A stretch of 6,654 bases of DNA from an uncultured Hyphomicrobiales bacterium (GTDB lineage Bacteria > Pseudomonadota > Alphaproteobacteria > Rhizobiales > Aestuariivirgaceae): positions 1 through 6,654 of the forward strand of contig CAIYXE010000710.1 of assembly GCA_903930095.1 (NCBI GenBank), written 5' to 3'. The notes under the pieces are model-generated. The model had not been told where the DNA came from, did not search any database, and saw only the letters and a list, made by a program, of their open reading frames with translations. Shown here piece by piece: positions 6,427-6,654 of this stretch. How positions within the stretch are numbered: the stretch's first letter is position 1; each line of letters starts with the position of its first letter. Position numbers and translations under genes: made by a program.

Positions 6427-6654
6427 CTAGTTGCGAAGAAGGAGAATGCCGTCCATGACTTCGTAGCTGTGCAGCCTCCGCAGGAAGCTGTTGCCCAGCA
6501 GAGACCCTGACAAGGCGCCCTCGGGGAGCACCATGCCTTCGACCTCGTCCACAAAAATCCCGTCGATCTCGATCGAGTCGATGCTCACGCGTGCGGCCAT
6601 GACGGTCCCGTTGGCGGTGGAGACGGGGACCTTGTAGGACAGTTCATCCGGCTC
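6427..6654 (-). CDS. Retropepsin-like (clan AA) aspartic protease, C-terminal part
   Basis: The minus-strand frame is open from the window edge to TAG at 6427-6429, giving the last 75 residues. It reads VPVSTANGTVMAARVSIDSI, then IDGIFVDEV and SLLGNSFLRRLHSYEV, and ends ILLLRN. This is the C-terminal half of the TIGR02281-type retropepsin-like family, where TANG and LLGxSFL are hallmarks. The catalytic D-S/T-G motif and the usual N-terminal membrane anchor lie outside the window, so activity cannot be judged. Relatives are thought to be inner-membrane, periplasm-facing single-domain proteases. It precedes the DUF1289 gene on the same strand. Confidence 0.85.
   Translation of the reverse strand, partial: EPDELSYKVPVSTANGTVMAARVSIDSIEIDGIFVDEVEGMVLPEGALSGSLLGNSFLRRLHSYEVMDGILLLRN

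Overview
The window looks like chromosomal DNA of a GC-rich alphaproteobacterium. This rests on an Omp25/Omp31-type small outer-membrane barrel, a dusA / DUF1289 / retropepsin-like protease cluster, and a TTGACG-type promoter-like element. Genus and species cannot be decided from the sequence.

Left part (1-2110): the 3' three quarters of a thiamine-diphosphate enzyme of the acetolactate-synthase superfamily is followed, 42 bp later on the same strand, by an unrecognised 260-residue protein. The latter ends 4 bp from the end of a convergent Crp/Fnr-family regulator.

Middle (2108-4026): on the minus strand lie the Crp/Fnr-like regulator, a gene-poor stretch of about 450 bp, a strong intrinsic terminator, and an outer-membrane beta-barrel gene that the terminator serves. 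Upstream of the regulator is a 24-bp inverted repeat with the geometry of a CRP operator, a good candidate autoregulatory site.

Island scar (about 4095-5090): a broken tyrosine recombinase gene on the minus strand sits directly upstream of the 5' end of dusA, a known integration target of prophages and genomic islands. The gene has an in-frame TAG, with recognisable family sequence continuing past it, and no catalytic C-terminus. Between the integrase start and dusA are five same-strand TTTGCA repeats at about helical-turn spacing, which look like integrase arm-type or operator sites. I read this as the decayed end of a dusA-targeting element and the most interesting part of the window.

Right part (5091-6654): intact dusA (tRNA dihydrouridine synthase) converges on a DUF1289 small cysteine protein, behind which, on the same minus strand, lies the 3' end of a retropepsin-like aspartic protease. 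Apart from the island scar the window is mostly ordinary chromosomal content. I found no rRNA, tRNA, CRISPR array or insertion sequence.
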